From Megaleporinus macrocephalus (taxonomy: Eukaryota; Chordata; Actinopteri; Characiformes; Anostomidae): a DNA stretch of 64,000 nucleotides. Position numbers and translations under genes: made by a program. Below are positions 47,130-60,403 of the stretch, in pieces (position 1 is the first letter of the stretch; each line of letters begins with the position of its first letter). Under the pieces are notes generated by a model. That model was not told where the DNA came from. It worked only from the letters and a program-made list of their open reading frames with translations, and made no database searches. The stretch spans positions 13,695,089 through 13,759,088 of the forward strand of contig CM038725.1 in assembly GCA_021613375.1 (NCBI GenBank). Reading direction: 5' to 3'.

Positions 47130-48540
47130 AACAAAAGAAATTTTGTTTTTCCATAAACTCTCATTGAATTGTGATAACTGCAAAAATAGCTTCTGAGTTT
47201 TGATTATATCAAAACCCGGCCTATCATCAGGCAAAACACTCTGATATGGGGTTTCACTCAGAAACGTATCACTGTGCGGAAGGGAAGCTTGTAATTTACC
47301 ATTTATGTTCTAACAGTTAGCGCACACCACACAAGTCAGGAGGCACCATGTAGCAGAGGACTACTATAGAAGTGTTCTCAGTGAGAATGCTAATAAAAAG
47401 CCAAGTTCAAGGTCATCTTTATGCTCTACTCATATAGATTTAATAAAATATAACTTTCAACTTTCTCAAAAAAGTTTCATTAGGTTAAATTGCATTTTTG
47501 CTGACGCTCTTTGCTTATAGAGATTGTATTTGTGGACAGAGCACAGGCCAGCTGATCAAACAACAGACAATGCAGTTTGTTAACAGAAGGCTATGACTGC
47601 TAAGAAACAAAGGATCTGTTTTATCGCACTTCTTATAAACCACTGCCGAGAGCTAAAGCCGAGAACAAAGCCAGCAGTGCAGCGTAACACCCAGTTCTTG
47701 GTTCATTAAAGCTCTGACACCAAACGGATTTCCTTCATTTTCACCCAGACAGGAAATGGCTTTTGACCTACCTGAGCATTTCAAGGAGACCTTGCCCACC
47801 CCTACTGCAGAACCAAGACCATTTTTATTGCAGTTGAGTTGTATTGATCGATGGCTCACATGATGAAATAGGCTGTGGCTGATTAAAAAAAGCCATAGAG
47901 GCTTGCAGAGGTCAGATAACTGTGGGCAATTGAACCCTTTTGGGCAAACGTCATGTTGGAGATGCCGCTTTTTTGTTGTTTGTTTGTTTTTTTATTGAAG
48001 CTTTCAAATTAAGCTCACACCATTATAAAGAATATAACCATTATTGTTGGCATCCGCTCAGTAACAGACATATTTTATCCACATTCTTTAAAATAGAGGG
48101 TCTTCAGCAGTTCTTTATTAGGCAGTTGCTTTAAACATTTTTGGTGAACCATCACAGTTAATGGTTCACCAAAAAATGTTGTTTATTCATTTATTTTTTA
48201 TTTTCCACTCCAGATTCAGTCCATGGCATATTTGGTGTCCAAAATATACTTCCTTAGTTTTCAGCTAAAGGTCCTGTCAAACGCTAGAAAGCAATAGTCA
48301 CCTAAACTTGGTTAGCTGCATGTGAATTTTGTTAATGTTTACAGTTTTTTTCAGGTTTGAACCGGTTGCCAGATGTTTTCAGAAAATATTTACTGATTCA
48401 CATTGACGTACAGTGTTTGTTAGCAATATTAGCCTTGTAGCTGCAGTTCTAGATAGATAGATGTTCATTACATTCCTATAAAATAATTTAATAAATATAT
48501 GGCAAATACCACAATATACTACAATCCATTTAAGTCAAAA
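47130..48540. other. Intergenic, no supported feature
   Basis: Mixed AT-rich sequence without recognised repeats or exons. A short inverted pair at about 48143-48180 (AACATTTTTGGTGAACCAT and its inverse) is a small local hairpin. Confidence 0.5.
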
Positions 48541-48541
48541 G

Positions 48542-48543
<2 letters not shown>

Positions 48544-48596
<53 letters not shown>
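48544..48596 (+). repeat. (GATA)n microsatellite
   Basis: About 13 GATA units, followed by A-rich sequence with AATAGAATATAAAATAAATA. It may be a retroposon tail, but the body is not recognised. Confidence 0.95.
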
Positions 48597-48987
48597 GCAA
48601 AACAGAATAATTGCAACAAAAAAATAGAATATAAAATAAATAGAATATAGAATACACAAAGTAGAAATAGAAATAAACTTAGAAGCAAGGTTTGAGCTTT
48701 AAACAGCTGGACTAGAGTGTGAAAATTATTCCAAATGCAGCTTGCAAAATACCTGCTGATAATTGGGGGGCTTCCTATAGTTTTTTGCTAATCCAGCATT
48801 GGCTGGCTGCTTTCTTGCCATTGTGCCACTGACACTAGCTGTACAGCAGATTATTTAGTTTAATAATCTTTACTTTGGAAATGTTCTTTTTTTAGTTTGG
48901 TACTCTTCCACACATGAATTAAGATTTTATACATCTCCTTTGCATTACCACCAGTGCCCTCCATAAAAATGTTCTCTGATTATATTG

Positions 48988-48989
<2 letters not shown>

Positions 48990-49078
<89 letters not shown>

Positions 49079-49083
49079 TTTTT
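48990..49083. repeat. (TA)n followed by a T-run
   Basis: About 35 TA units pass directly into about 23 T residues. Confidence 0.96.
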
Positions 49084-49479
49084 AGAAGTTACAGTTGCTA
49101 TGCTATGAAGGACTGACTGGATAGACCAGTTTGCTACAGCCCCACCCTGTACAGACCAGTGCTGTAGCTCTAGTTAGTTAAGACTACTAAATACAGGAGC
49201 CAAAACAGTGAGGTTTCCCTAAAAAGCTCAGTCACTGCAACATACAGAGCTTATTTTCTTGACGTTTTTCTTTATTTTGCAGAACTGCTGTATTAAAAGC
49301 AATAGAAATCGAAAGGTGGTGTCATGATCTACAGTTCATGTCATGATGGTATTCGTGATAACACACTGCCTTGTTTTTTATTACTTTAAAAGGTTCTGTT
49401 TTTTCTACAATCTTTCTTATACCACATCGAAGCTGTTTTGCTGGAAGCGAATAAACATTTTCATAGCTTTTAGCTTTGC

Positions 49480-50340
49480 ACCTCTGAAAGACGGCCGCAG
49501 GCCATTCCATCATGGCCGTCGCAGGAAAAGGTGCATTTGTGTGGGAGTATCTTCTGACTTTTCTCTCTTGACTCTACTTTCATAAGTCATTGGCTGTGAT
49601 GTGGCATATTTCAGCTTCATCTAGAAGCCTCTATTACCCTGTCAGGAGTAAAGAATGAGTCAAGGTGAGAATGTCATTACGGGAGTATTATATCTGCAGA
49701 TATGCCGGGCCAAGCTCGTCACGATTTATAAGGCATGGATGAGGAATCCTCTGACACGCCGCGGCCTCATCATATTTCATAGAGCTATTTTAAATATCCA
49801 GCGCGGTGTCAGTGGAATTAGCATTAGCAGAGGCTTGCTTGTGTGATGGGACGTCTGTTGCCTGTCTGAGACAGATTAAGACACTGAGGTCACGGAAACC
49901 TCACAGTGGATTTCCTGCCGCTATAGAACATCCTTCAAATGAAGTGAAAGACACGGGCTCCTCTTCTTTAATTTAATTGGAAGGTCACCAGTCGTGTAGC
50001 AGCAGCTAGCCAATAATTAGCTCCCTGGAATCATTCTTAACCCGTTTATATGACCCCTCCATGACATTTTGGCTCTCGCTGGGTGACATGTATCACACAT
50101 GGCAAGGAGCAGATCTCTTTTTTTCATGATTTAGACTGAAGGCACTCGCATTCAGCTGCTTTATGACGGAATCAGCAGCAGAACGTTCAAGGTGAAGTTA
50201 TTACTCTATTATTCGATACAGCCTGTAACCTCTAGAGCACCTTTCTGTCAGAGCTCATAGCCGTATTAAAGCCTGTTGTGGGTATCAGTCACTGTATAAG
50301 TGGTCTAAATGGAAATGTACAGGGCCTCAGTCCGGCGAGG
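49480..50340. promoter_or_regulatory. Candidate conserved non-coding region
   Basis: About 850 bases of repeat-free, balanced sequence (for example GCTATTTTAAATATCCAG, a MEF2-like word, and GGAATTAGCATTAGCAG). No splice-supported exon. Conservation must be tested. Confidence 0.32.
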
Positions 50341-53330
50341 TGTCCTTTCTTTTCTTTACGCCTTTGCTTGTAGCTTTTCTGCTGTCAGAAAAACGATTTC
50401 TTCCAACCGCCCAGAAGGTTTGGATTGAATTTACTGTAATTGAGTTAGGTTACTAAAGACAGACATGGTTATGCTTTGTGAGTGCTGTGCTTTGAATCAA
50501 ATGTTGACCGCTCTGCTTTATGGGGCATGTGATGAAACAAGACGTTGCACAATATTTAGAAGTATGAATAGGCCGTTTCTTCAGCCCATCAAATGGGGTC
50601 CCGTCACGCTTGATACACAAACAAGAGAACATCAGGTCCTGGATTGAGGCTTGATTCATATGACGCTTCTCGTCCAGTTTCTTTTCAACTCAGACAGTTA
50701 TATTAACACCCTAACCGCGACACACATCTGGTTCTGATTGCCTTGCTGATGAGTAGAAGGGATGGAACCCTCTGCCTGCCTCCTGTGGGTTGAGTCACTG
50801 AAGGGGGGGACTTTATTAATCGGCGTAGCGCACCAAACACAGCGGAACATTCCGAGCAGTTTGCACAGATAAGCTCGCCGCTGAGAGAAAAAGCAGACAT
50901 TCTCTCGCTGGTCCACAGGGTGGGAACTATTGTCATACCCTCTATCGCTATCCGCCCAGTGTTGACCTTATCTGCTGTAAGGCCTGGATTAAGTTGTCAT
51001 CACTGATATTCTAGAATATTCACTCAGGCCCACACAGTGGTTCAGGAATGCTGGGATGTTTTGGTAACCGTATTAGGCCAGTGGGCCCAGTCAGCAGTGT
51101 TAGAATATGTGAGGGGTTTGTGTTATAGCACAACACTGATGAAGTTAGCACTATTTCAGAGACATTATACAGGAGGAGACAGTTCACTGGCTGAAATCAA
51201 TCACCAGGCTGATGAAGGCACAAGTGGGGAAAGCTTTTCCTCAATGAAAACGCTGCAAATTTATATGATAATGTCAAAGTTTAGGATAGGGTAACAGTTC
51301 TGACCAATTGCTTTCCCTGGCTATAAACGCTGGTGCAGAGTCATAGTTTAGGTTTTTTGTATGTTTTTAGCTTTTACCATGTTAACTAGCAAAAATCAAG
51401 TGATAAACTTAAGTCAGCAGTTATGAAATGATGCTTTTCCACCACATGGTAGCAGCTCAACTCGGGTCTACAACTCTGAGGATGTTAACACCTGGATTTT
51501 CGTGAGATCAAGAGAAAACCAAACACCAAAAACACATGTTAATGCAAGGTGTAAACAGGCAGGCCCAATAATTCAGTGGTGCTTGCAGTGCAGGGTAAAC
51601 ACCTTAAGTACTGTGAAAAGTGATGGATTAAATGTTCGCTCATCTCTTTGGTTCTTTCAACCAAAAGCGTGAAATGTATTTTAAATCGAAGTAGTGTAAA
51701 ATTGATAACGCTGTCTAAAGGTATTTTGGTAATAACTGGTGGGTGAGCGAGAGTCTTTCATCAGCATGACTATGTAAAGCCACCTGGTGACTAAGAGGCC
51801 TCAAGCAAGAAACTCTCCTGCTAGGCTGCAGCACTAAAGCATCAATGCAGATTGTGGATGTTGGTTTCCAATAACGTGAAGGTGGAAAGAACTCTTTTGG
51901 GGCGACTTCCTTTAAGTTTTTCAACGAAACCTGCAGACCTAAAGACCTCAGTCTTAGAAGTTGGTTGCATTTTCTGCTTCTCATGATCTGAAGAATCGCA
52001 AACACATTCAGTCATGTTGAGGTCTGGACTCTGGCAGCAGCTGTTTCTCTGCTGAAATTTGCAAATGTTCTTCTGTTTTCAGCTTCCTGACCTCTACATG
52101 TCCCATAATGTTGAATAGACTTCAGGAAAATATACATCTCATTAAGTTATTTTACCTGGTAACATTTTATGTTAGCCTTTTTCATGCTAAAGCTGATAAA
52201 ACTACTAAAGACCCTGATTACACCTGGTTACTTCATGTGTCTTGAGTATCAGGATTATATCTGGAAAAGAACAAACTCCCCCAAACAAACACACACCCAG
52301 TCGCATTTAAAACAGATACACATCTGAGACCTCAACCTAATTCAGGAGGTGGACTTTTAAACACATGTGTTTTGAAAAAGTCACGTTTGACCCCCCCCCC
52401 CAGTACAACCCAAACTCCTGCCCATGCAGTACATCAGCACATGACCTGCGTGTGTGAGGAAGATAATCATAAAGACGAACATAGTTGGAAATGACAGACA
52501 TTGCAGTGCAAACTGCAGACTTTAGAGGCCAGAAGTGGTAATTGGTGGATGCATAACGGTTTGACTACCAACTGTAAATACATGTGGCTAATATCTTATC
52601 AGGACATACTAGTCACAGGAAGTGACCAGGTATAAATGTGTGCCAGATTGTTGGCTCTATACACTTTTTAAATGTTTCTCAAGAACTAGTTCCTTTACTT
52701 TTCTCTTAGTAAGAACTTGTAAAATGTCAAGGATCAGTCCCCCACAGGTTAGTCTGTGTATCAACATTTAGTGTCCACACAAAGCAGAGGCTTTCTTCCT
52801 TTATTGAATCTGCAGAGGACGTTGAAGTGCTGAAATTGGCTGACATTTGAAACTGAAATGATCATTTTGAGGATCCTCTTTTGTAGTAATTACATGCAAT
52901 TTGAAATGTGTGACTTGCCCATCCAGTCTGAATGGTTCACTCGCTATTAGCATGTCTGATGCCTTGAAGATGTTTTTTGAGCAGTGGATTTCACTTTCAA
53001 ATCCCGAGCTCAAAAACGAATCAGCAGTGGCCTTTCTTCAGTGCTCAGCATAGAGAGGGCTTGAGCCCCGCTCTCCTGCATCGTGGAGATGCAGCGTAGG
53101 TACAGGTCTGAGGTCAATGAAGCCTCTTTGAAGAGCTGAAGTGGACAGCTGGTCTGGTTTGGAGTGGGCTCCAGCCCGAGCTCCATTTGAATATGAAGGA
53201 GCAGTGATGGTTTTAAAATGCAAGCTGGCCTAGAGAGACGGTCTGCTTCACGGCCGTCGGGCTAAAACGTTAAATGATTGCTTTTGGCAGCTGTTGTTTT
53301 CTCTCGCTCTCTGAAACGAAGAAGAATTCA
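50340..53330. other. Intergenic, mostly unique sequence
   Basis: It contains a C-run at 52390-52402 and a short piece at 51425-51480 (CACATGGTAGCAGCTCAACT) resembling a fish dispersed repeat also seen at 60305-60410. No gene supported; short frames lack coding character. Confidence 0.45.
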
Positions 53331-53339
53331 TCCATAAAA

Positions 53340-53960
53340 TGATGGGTTGACGTTAAACGGTTTGCTCAACTGCGGGATAATTTTTCGAACAAACAGCCTC
53401 GCGGAAAGGATGGTAAACACGGACGCCGTGACGTAGGCGTCTGGAGCCAGCGTTCTTTGCACAGCAAAGATGGCGGAAAGAACTGATTGGCTTGTGCATT
53501 GCCCCTCTATCCGGGGCTGAAATGGAAAGAATCTGTTTGCAGATCCGCCGCCGCGGTGAGGATTAATGTGGGAGCGGCTCAGCTGGGCCGAGGCCTTTGT
53601 TAAATAGGCACACATCGAAGATATCAGCTGCCTAAAAAGCCCTATCCGTCCGTAATGAATGAGCTATTGTAATCCACGACTGTGGTCTATCAGAAGCACT
53701 AAGACAAAGGAAATAGACTGAAGCCAGGGGGAGGTGGAGGGGGGCTTCTTTCCAGATGAGTCCCTCTGAACGAATCAGTTCACGTCATTTAATTAACATG
53801 GCTGAAATTAAAGCAATTTATTAATTACTGCTTTGCTTTATTGGAGGGAGATGGATGAAACAAAGCAATTTGCATTGCGACTGGATGCTCCTAATTGAAT
53901 ATTTCTGCTGTGATTAATGAATTGGCACGTGCAATTTTGCTATGAACATCAGCAAAAGGA
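53340..53960. promoter_or_regulatory. Candidate enhancer-like conserved block
   Basis: Repeat-free sequence. Its second half has TTTAATTAAC and TTATTAATTACTG (homeodomain-type), then AACAAAGCAATTTGCATTGC, where a SOX-type AACAAAG lies two bases from an octamer ATTTGCAT. Then follow CTAATTGAATA and GATTAATGAATTG. Clustering of such words is typical of developmental enhancers. This is inference; no conservation data are available. Confidence 0.35.
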
Positions 53961-55568
53961 ACATATTTTTTCCTCATCTGTTAAACGAATTATTAAACTG
54001 TGCCTGCTTAGCTGGAAAAAAATGATTCATGATATAAACGTCCATTGCCTGCTTTGGATAGTGATGAGATTCATCAGTGTTGGCTTTGCCCATATGCTGT
54101 AAGAAAAAAAATGCATAAAAATGTGTATACATACTTAGTCTGCTGGAAACTGTGACTTTAACTGGCAGAATTTGTTGAGTCTGTATTAAGAAAGCAGATG
54201 AGGACCCAGACATGGTAACACATTGAGTTGAACGGCCAACGTCAAGCACATGTGAAAAGGCTTCCCTCCTTTAAAGATTCCATAGGAAGCATTTATTCAG
54301 CATTTTGAATTGTTCTCTAATGTCTGCACAGAAGGTATTAGACTTTGTTCAAGGTAAAAAAGCCCCAACGCTTTTTTATTTGGCCAAATAATGAGATGTT
54401 TCAAATTTTTGTATGAGCTCATTAAAAATAATTTGAAGAGCTCTGCTCTAATGGGCTGGTTTACAGTGAAGCAGCATGCTAAAATAAACACAGATAGAAA
54501 AATAAAATGAACCTCCATGTAAATAAGCTAGATTGTCATTCTGTTCAGTTTACATTAACACAAAGTTGTTATAAACTGTGAAACTTTCCGTTTAAGATCA
54601 ATTGGTAAACAGTGATAAACCCACACAGCATGGCTGCTACTTACAGGTTCTGATGCTAATTGAGGTGGACCTGCTTGTCTCTTCAGTCTCTTCAGTGTTA
54701 AAAGCTGAACGAAGCTGTTGAGCTGAAATGTGCAGAGCATACTAACCACTTTTAAACTAATGTTGTTCCAGATCTTATAAAAGATGCACTAGCGTCAGCG
54801 TCTTGCTTACTATGTTTGACCATTTTTTTCTAAATAAAGTTCTGCCAGAAGGACTCAAAAGGCAAAAGAGATGAAAAAACAATATTTAAATCTTTGAATG
54901 TTTGTACAATTTGAAGAATAGTAATATAAGAAATTTCATAAGAAATAGATTCTTTGGCGTAGACCCCAACCTTGAAGCGTTCAGACACTCGCAACTCCTA
55001 CTGGGTATGGATGGCAAGGGTGGAGCTTACTCCCTGGACAACAGGACCAGGACCAAACTGATGGTTTCTCTTGTACTTTCCAGTTGGTACAGGCATGTCT
55101 GGGTTTTAGAGAGTATTGAAGACATAAAGGGTTGTAAGATCACTTCCAACAAGTATAACATGAACAAATCCCCATGTGTTTTGAGAGGAATTATTGGCAA
55201 TTCATAGTGGATAGAGTTATTACCACAGCAGATAATAGACTAAGTGTACTTTGACATATCCATAAAATCTGTAGCATGCAAAAAAGTGGGCACTCTTCCA
55301 TCCCAGATGAAATTGCAGAGTACATAGGTTTCTGAGGCAATGGGCCAACTTAGGGAAATTTGCGGGAAATCTTAGGGAAGTTGGGTATTCATAATAACAC
55401 CAATTGAAAAGACCCAGGTTCATTTTATCTCTGTTACCTCTTCTTCAAACAGTGCTGTGTAAGTGTTGAGGAGCGGCTTATAACAATTGCTGTGGTTTTG
55501 AAAGTGAAATATTGTAATATGTAATCAGCAAAACCTTTCCTAAAAAACATCAACTGAATGGCAGCATT

Positions 55569-55569
<1 letters not shown>

Positions 55570-55623
<54 letters not shown>
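55570..55623. repeat. (TA)n(CA)n compound microsatellite
   Basis: About 20 TA units followed by about 8 CA units, immediately before a transposon remnant. Confidence 0.95.
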
Positions 55624-55654
55624 GTCACCCATGCCATGTGTGCTAATACCCACT

Positions 55655-56180
55655 GATACCCTCACAGATGCTACCGTTTGAACTGTGCGCTGCTGAAGAG
55701 ATGGATATTCTCTCTCCTCTTTAGCCTGGAAGATGCGTCATCCAGAATAAATCCATCAGCCTACAGGACTCTTTTCCAGTTTTCCACTCAGTCCATCTTC
55801 AATGAACTTGAACTCAGTTAAGGCGGCAGCTTTTCTGAATGCTGTTTATATTATGTTGTTTAATCTTTGCATGAGTTTTAACTTGCATTTGTAGATGCTG
55901 TGACGGACTGTTTTCACAGACAGTAGTTTCAGAGAAGTGGCTGACCAGTAATTCTCACTACAATATCCTTTTTAATGCAGTGCTGCCTGAGGGCCCGAAG
56001 ATCATAACAATCCCACGCTGGATTTTGGTTTAAAAACAACATTTTCTTACTTTTACATTAGATTTGTACAGTTTTAAATTAAATATAAGGATTAAATTAT
56101 TTGCCCAATATTGCATTCTGTTTTTTACATTTAAATTTTGCACAGCATCCCAACTTTTTGAGGATCTGGGTTATACTTCT
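55655..56180 (-). mobile_element. DNA transposon remnant with terminus GCACAGCATCCCAAC
   Basis: The right terminus TTTTGCACAGCATCCCAACT and the interior words TGAAGAGATGGATATTC, TCTTTTCCAGTTTTCCACTC and TTTTAATGCAGTGCTGCC recall a common teleost DNA transposon whose transposase is read on the reverse strand. Identification is from memory. The copy is decayed and has no open frame of length. Confidence 0.45.
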
Positions 56181-56639
56181 CCTGTAAATATGCCATTCAG
56201 GAGATAAAATGTTTGTTTTTCTTCAGCAGTGACTATATATGATTGTTATTCTTATATTCTAGTTTATTAAAATGTATTAAACTAAGTCATAGGTGCATGT
56301 AATTGTGCTGTTGTATCTCTGTCCTCACTTTCATGCCATATGAATCAAGTCAGGCGGGTAATAAGGGTAAATAGAGGTATAGAGATGTCAAGTAATGGGG
56401 GATAGTTAGATTTTTTTTTTAGTTTCAGGTTTAGCTGATACTTATACATCCCAAGTAACCTCTGTCAATGCTTTGCACTTCCATGAGTCTGTAGCATTTA
56501 GTGCTCAATTTCAGACACAATGGTGGGCATCACGGTACGGGCTTTAAAACAAAGACCTTTTTAGAAATTCTGAAAGCTGCATTGTCACATTTTTCACTGC
56601 AAATATGAGATAAAAGTCATTAAGTTGCCACCATTCCAC

Positions 56640-58150
56640 CTGCAGTCTGCTGACCTTAATTCAATCTGCTGTAATATTCCATGCGGGGGTCGTCATCTTT
56701 CACTGATGCTGGATGGACTGGGCAGTGAGTTCGTGTTTGGGATCTTGAACCGGGTTATCTGGGTGCACAGATGGACAAACATTCTCCGCGAACCCCTCAG
56801 AGAAATGGCCCAAAATGTGCTGATTTGACTTTCAGGCCCAGCAGCCTCTGTAAATATTTTGCTTGAGCAGTTCTTATGGTGCCATTTGGCGAGGGTGTGA
56901 GAAAGGATTTAGGGAGATTTACCAAGGCTTTTGTTTAATAGGCATGCAAATGGCTTCCCAGTATGTGAATCAGTTCTGCTCAGCTACATGAGGAAGGCCT
57001 GTTCGCCCATTGTATGTTTTTGGAATACAAATGCCCATTTGGGTGCTATCGTGAATCCCCAACTGCTGTATTTCTTTCACTTGTACATGAACCGGGTGAA
57101 TTGTCTGTCTTCATGAGCAAGAAGAACATGAGCAACAAAGTTTTGAGCTACACTCTTTAAAATAAAGTTGATAGAATTGATTCTTTGGGTGGTGGGTGTA
57201 GATGCCATTGGAGAACTACTTTTGGTTCCTTGAAGAACCTTTGTACAGGAAAGGTAGGGAGATTTTTTTGAAGCTTAAAGAACTTCCATATAACCTGATT
57301 TGGGTTTTTCCTAGAACTGCAAAAGGCCATTTAGGAGCGTTTTGGTTGTTATGGATATTTTTGGATTCATGGCCCTGAAATGTTAAAGGGGCGAACAGGT
57401 TATCATTATGAGAATATTGCTCTCTATTGCTCTCGCTGCTTTGTTGACTGTAGCTAGATGTTTTCAGAGCTTCCACCAAAATCACCCCAAATGTGCTTCA
57501 AAGCTGATGCTGTCTAAATTCACACCCAGCTAGCTCAGTGGGATACCGTGTTGTGGTAATTGGTGCCAATGGTGCAGAAAGAGAAAGATAAAGTGCCATC
57601 TTTGCCTGTGCACATAACCTGGAGGAGAAGCCTTCTGGTTGGCTGCTGTGGCCCCAAGGGAGGGCTTATGCTATACTCCGTGGACCAATTAGTGCAAAGG
57701 AGGGTGGTTCTACCCAGGTGTTGGCCACTCAGAAGTGTAATTTGGGTGGCTTTGCTTCATTGGAACAGCACTAATGCAGGCGAAACAAGTGAAGGGGAAC
57801 TCAACTTCAAAGCTCAGAGGGGATGATGTGGAATTATCGTCCTGCTCCAGCGCTGATCCTGCGTGTAAGCTCCGCTTTTGGGAGAGGCCCTTTTCGGAAA
57901 TGCATGCAGATGTATTCGGCTTATTAGCCACTCTGGCCCCCTGCTTGAATAGCCCTGATGCTTTCCCAACAAAAGACCCCGGGCACGATATGTAGAGTTT
58001 AAAAAGGAGCTTAATTAAAGTTAAGCTGTATTTTTCACGCCTTCAACTTTATGTTAATCCCTTCGCAAATGTGTTTGGCTGGGAGTGTTTGCTCTCCAGG
58101 TAAAGCAGAGACAGCGTCTTCTTTCTGTCAGAGCTTTTTAATGAGGTGAA
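56640..58150. promoter_or_regulatory. Candidate conserved non-coding region with a short repeat inside
   Basis: The blocks 56640-57120 and 57500-58150 are repeat-free and balanced, and are separated by a GAACC-family fragment (57150-57300). Several moderately long frames occur (57560-57826, 57774-57995) but they have no splice sites, start context or recognisable protein motif, so I do not call genes. Confidence 0.28.
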
Positions 58151-60400
58151 AGAGACAGAACTCTCAAACTTTTTAGCCCTGATATTTGTTTAGCAAGTAT
58201 TATGTATTAGAACATCCATAGGAAAACATAAATGTGTCGGAGAACGCCATGTTTAAAGCTGCACTGTGTACGCTTCGGGGATTTGGAGACCTCTCTGGTG
58301 GAAATGTGTAATTGCATGCAACATGTGGAGAAACATGTTGAAATAGTTAAGCATGCTTGCTCATCAATACTTAGCTACACTAGCTATTCCTTTTAATCTT
58401 AAATAACCAATATGTTAAAATGTGACCTTAAAAAAACAGCTTCAAAGTTATTTTAATGGTACACTGATCTGCTACAGTGCCATGTATCACTGCCAGAAAA
58501 TCCCAGCCAGTGTTATTGATGAAAGAACATTATTATTATAAGATTATTATAGATTTTTTTTGGTTACTCAGTCTTGCAAAGAAATCGATTCATCTTGAAC
58601 CAGAAAGTTTGATCAGTCTTTGTCCATCTCACACTAAATAAGCCATGAAAGTTTCCAGCCTTTCAAATATATGCCAGCTCGATTGTAATACATTACTCTG
58701 TGCATTGTATCTTATGTGCAATATATCATATTTAATGTAATTAAAAAAGTTTTATTTGGTTACACACATTACCTACATTCCACTGCTTATCAGACAGTGT
58801 AGCATATATGGGTTGAAAACACAAGCAGTATTTTTGATGATAATAAAAACTGATTTGAGTCATATTTGTGACTCCCGAGCAATCTTGAGTAGCACAGCTT
58901 TAGTCTGAGTTGTGGACTGTGATGTCTAGGTCTTGCATTTTCAAATGTTTATATCTATATTCATCTACATTTATTTTTAAAATGTACTTTTATTTAAAAT
59001 AAAATACAATAAAGTATATATTTGCACATTCTAGGTGTGACATATCCTGCTATAAACAGTAATATTCACCATAAACACTACTCATTTATGGACCAGGTGA
59101 TATGAGCAGGGCTCCACCCCGGCCCCCTCGTGTATTTAAACACTCTGCTGCAAGATTTCTTAACAGTGTGATGTGGTTTGAGGCAGGTGTTTGGTGATTT
59201 AGGCATGCTGTTTATACAATGCTAGTTCATTTGTGGTCATAAGCTTCCACTGCTTGTTGGTCACATTAGCCTCATAGCTCCAGCACAAAACTAACGAAGC
59301 AAACTTCGGATGCTGGACGTGTCGTGGCCTTTAATGTGAGGGATAAACTGGATTTTTATTTTTTTGGCTGAACTATTACTTTAAAATCTGTCAGTCCTTT
59401 GGAAAAAAACCTAAAGTGCTTAGTATAATCTTAGATGTGGGGGAGGTAAGGTGGAGGAGTAAGTGCAAAGCACCCTGAACCGAGCACCACTCCTGAGATG
59501 GTATAAATGCTTCCTTAAAAGTAGCTCGTGAATAATTCATCTGCTTCCTGCAGCGCATGCACACACACACCCACACACCACACACCACAAGAAGGTCCTG
59601 CAGAGTTCATTGGCTAGTGAATAATGAAGCAGTGCTCTCTGGGATGGCCTGTCGCGGACGGGCTGCCTTTTTTTCTGTTCTTTTCTTTTCTTTTTTTTTT
59701 TTTAAATGCAATGTTTGTGACATGAATCTAATTTCCTAGCCATTTTGTCTGGGTGAAATCGAGGACAAAGAACAGCGAAGGCAGATGAGCATGCAAGATC
59801 CTCTCTCTGCCGCTGCTGGTTTTCTGTGAGAAGACAGTGAACGTCACACAGAGGTCATTCTAGCATCCCTGCATGGAAGCCGGGGGGAAATTGCTTCACC
59901 AGACATTTTGACACGAACAAAAGACCTGCCTTAAACCCATATGCTCCGTCTGACAAATGGATGCCAAATTCAAAGCCAGGACACAGGAGGCCCATCCTTT
60001 AAACACATCTATCCCATTTACCGTCCTCACTGATTTTGTTGAAGGCCTGTATACTCGGAAAAATAAAGGCTGGTAAATGGTTCTTGGCCTAAACTAGTAT
60101 TTGTAGAAAAATCATTTAATTTGCATTGTTCTTTTACAATGTTGGACAGGATTAAAAGGATATTGGCGATTCTCTTGAATTCATTTTTAAAATTCATTTT
60201 TAAACCATTTTTTTCTGAAATCGCTTGCATTTAGAGAGCTTTATTGATTTCCAGTGTCATTTATTTTGCATGCATGTTAAAACACAACCTGTTGTAACAG
60301 ACCAGTATCTTTTTTCTATCACATGATACGGCTCGGCTTGACTATTCTCGCTTTTGGTACCAGCTACTTTCTTGTCCTCACCAGATATAGTACCTCCTCA
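58150..60400. other. Intergenic, AT-rich to mixed
   Basis: No gene supported. The block 59520-60000 is more balanced and could be regulatory. Sequence at 60305-60410 (GATACGGCTCGGCTTGAC, GGTACCAGCTACTTT) resembles a common teleost MITE. Confidence 0.45.
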
Positions 60401-60403
60401 ATG

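Noticed and set aside
53328..53615. 95-codon minus-strand frame in a GC-balanced block
   Set aside because: No splice sites or recognised domain. More likely part of a conserved non-coding block.
57560..57995. Two overlapping frames of 73-88 codons
   Set aside because: No start context, splice signals or recognisable motif. Overlapping frames in GC-balanced non-coding DNA are expected by chance.
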